Assembly (NCBI GenBank): GCA_902475285.1
Contig: CABRZA010000119.1
Span: 1-7,746, forward strand
Source of the DNA: an uncultured Porphyromonadaceae bacterium
GTDB lineage: Bacteria > Bacteroidota > Bacteroidia > Bacteroidales > Muribaculaceae
Length of the DNA stretch: 7,746 nucleotides
Direction: 5' to 3'
Part shown: in pieces, positions 7,493 through 7,746 of the stretch
Numbering within the stretch: the first letter of the stretch is position 1
Layout: every line of letters begins with the position of its first letter
The notes under the pieces: generated by a model
Told to the model about the DNA's origin: nothing
The model's input: only the letters and a program-made list of their open reading frames with translations
Databases searched by the model: none
Position numbers and translations under genes: made by a program

Positions 7493-7596
7493 TCCGCGCA
7501 CACGACAAAGATGGCGGCGCCTCTGCGTCGTCGCATCAGATTCGTTATGGATGAGGACTGAGTCATGGTATCGGACAGGCCTCGGAGTGTTTTCAT
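7486..7596 (-). CDS. Possible 36-codon leader ORF (doubtful)
   Basis: This ATG-to-TAA frame encodes 36 residues beginning MKTLRGLSDT and ending FVVCAEF, and stops 69 bases before the susC-like ATG. It contains a run MRRRRG (residues 21-26) read from CGA CGA CGC AGA. Those four Arg codons cover 7533-7522, which is the 5' arm of the hairpin at 7502-7531 in the transcript. I recognise no family and see no signal peptide or domain. It could be a chance frame in a structured leader, or a translated upstream ORF acting in cis. The ribosome-binding context is unremarkable. Confidence 0.15.
   Translation of the reverse strand: MKTLRGLSDTMTQSSSITNLMRRRRGAAIFVVCAEF
7502..7531 (-). promoter_or_regulatory. 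Two-part hairpin in the operon leader
   Basis: On the plus strand ACGAC (7502-7506) pairs with GTCGT (7527-7531). Inside a small AA/GC internal loop, AGA-(T)-GGC (7509-7515) pairs with GCC-TCT (7519-7524), with one bulged T and a 3-base loop. The total is 11 base pairs. On the minus strand the structure is followed, about 10 bases later, by TTTT, too distant for a standard intrinsic terminator. It may be a 5'-UTR structure or an attenuator-like element. This assumes transcription starts upstream of it, which is not proven. Confidence 0.35.
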
Positions 7597-7746
7597 GTCG
7601 GGCGAAGTATTATATAATCTTGTTCCGTCGCAGTCGACGGCTGACAGGTGGCTGATATAGAGAAGTTTAAGCGGCCGAGAGAGCGACAATGGCGCCGCAA
7701 CCGCACTTCATGCTGTCACAAATTCATTTTTGCAGCCACAAAGAAA
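7597..7746. other. Far upstream region with small hairpin, no recognised gene
   Basis: No open reading frame here resembles a known protein. CCGTCG (7625-7630) and CGACGG (7635-7640) make a perfect 6-bp stem with a 4-base loop. On the minus strand this is followed within about 10 bases by the A/T-rich ATTATATAATA (7617-7607), which could be a -10-like element, though it does not fit the Bacteroidota TAnnTTTG pattern. GGCTGA occurs twice, 11 bases apart (7639-7644 and 7650-7655). The region may hold the promoter or regulator site of the operon, or the edge of a neighbouring locus. Confidence 0.35.

Noticed and set aside
7486..7689. A 67-residue minus-strand frame extending the leader ORF upstream
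   Set aside because: It needs a TTG start and shows no domain. Only the shorter ATG frame from 7596 is kept, and that with low confidence.
7667..7711. A 14-codon minus-strand frame beginning MKCGCG
   Set aside because: It is too short to judge, has no ribosome-binding context, and is as likely to be chance.
1..7746. CRISPR arrays, tRNA or rRNA genes, insertion sequences, phage genes
   Set aside because: No spaced direct repeats, no tRNA or rRNA-like sequence, no transposase reading frame and no terminal repeats are visible.

Overview
The window carries one complete, tightly packed four-gene operon, entirely on the minus strand. It encodes the outer-membrane glycan-capture part of a Bacteroidota polysaccharide-utilisation locus. 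In transcription order the genes are a SusC/RagA-type TonB-dependent transporter (7416-4297), a SusD/RagB surface lipoprotein (4273-2702), a short SusE-like lipoprotein (2673-1735) and a longer SusF-like lipoprotein (1707-226). The gaps between genes are 23, 28 and 27 bases. A GC-rich hairpin with a T-run (203-173) ends the unit 22 bases after the last stop codon.

The organism is a member of the Bacteroidales or a close relative. The evidence is the SusC/SusD pair, lipoprotein signal peptides with acidic residues soon after the cysteine, starts without a Shine-Dalgarno sequence, and an A/T-rich stretch just before the first gene. Coding DNA is GC-rich with few A or T wobble bases, which fits a higher-GC gut lineage such as Muribaculaceae or Alistipes better than classical Bacteroides. 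The sequence alone cannot settle this.

Layout: 1-172 is a non-coding spacer with two small inverted repeats. 173-203 is the terminator. 226-7416 is the operon. 7417-7746 is a roughly 330-base upstream region with no convincing conserved gene. It holds an A/T-rich leader next to susC, two hairpins, and a possible 36-codon leader ORF whose Arg4 run lies exactly on one arm of a hairpin.

How the genes work together: the SusE/F-like lipoproteins probably hold polysaccharide at the cell surface. SusD then forms a lid over the SusC barrel, and SusC imports oligosaccharides using TonB energy. No glycoside hydrolase, inner-membrane transporter, SusR, hybrid two-component regulator or sigma/anti-sigma pair lies in the window, so the substrate is not shown directly. 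The SusF-like three-module architecture resembles the starch-utilisation system, so an alpha-glucan is the first guess. I see a well-formed but recognisable system rather than a new one. The least explained parts are the leader region and the unassigned binding modules.
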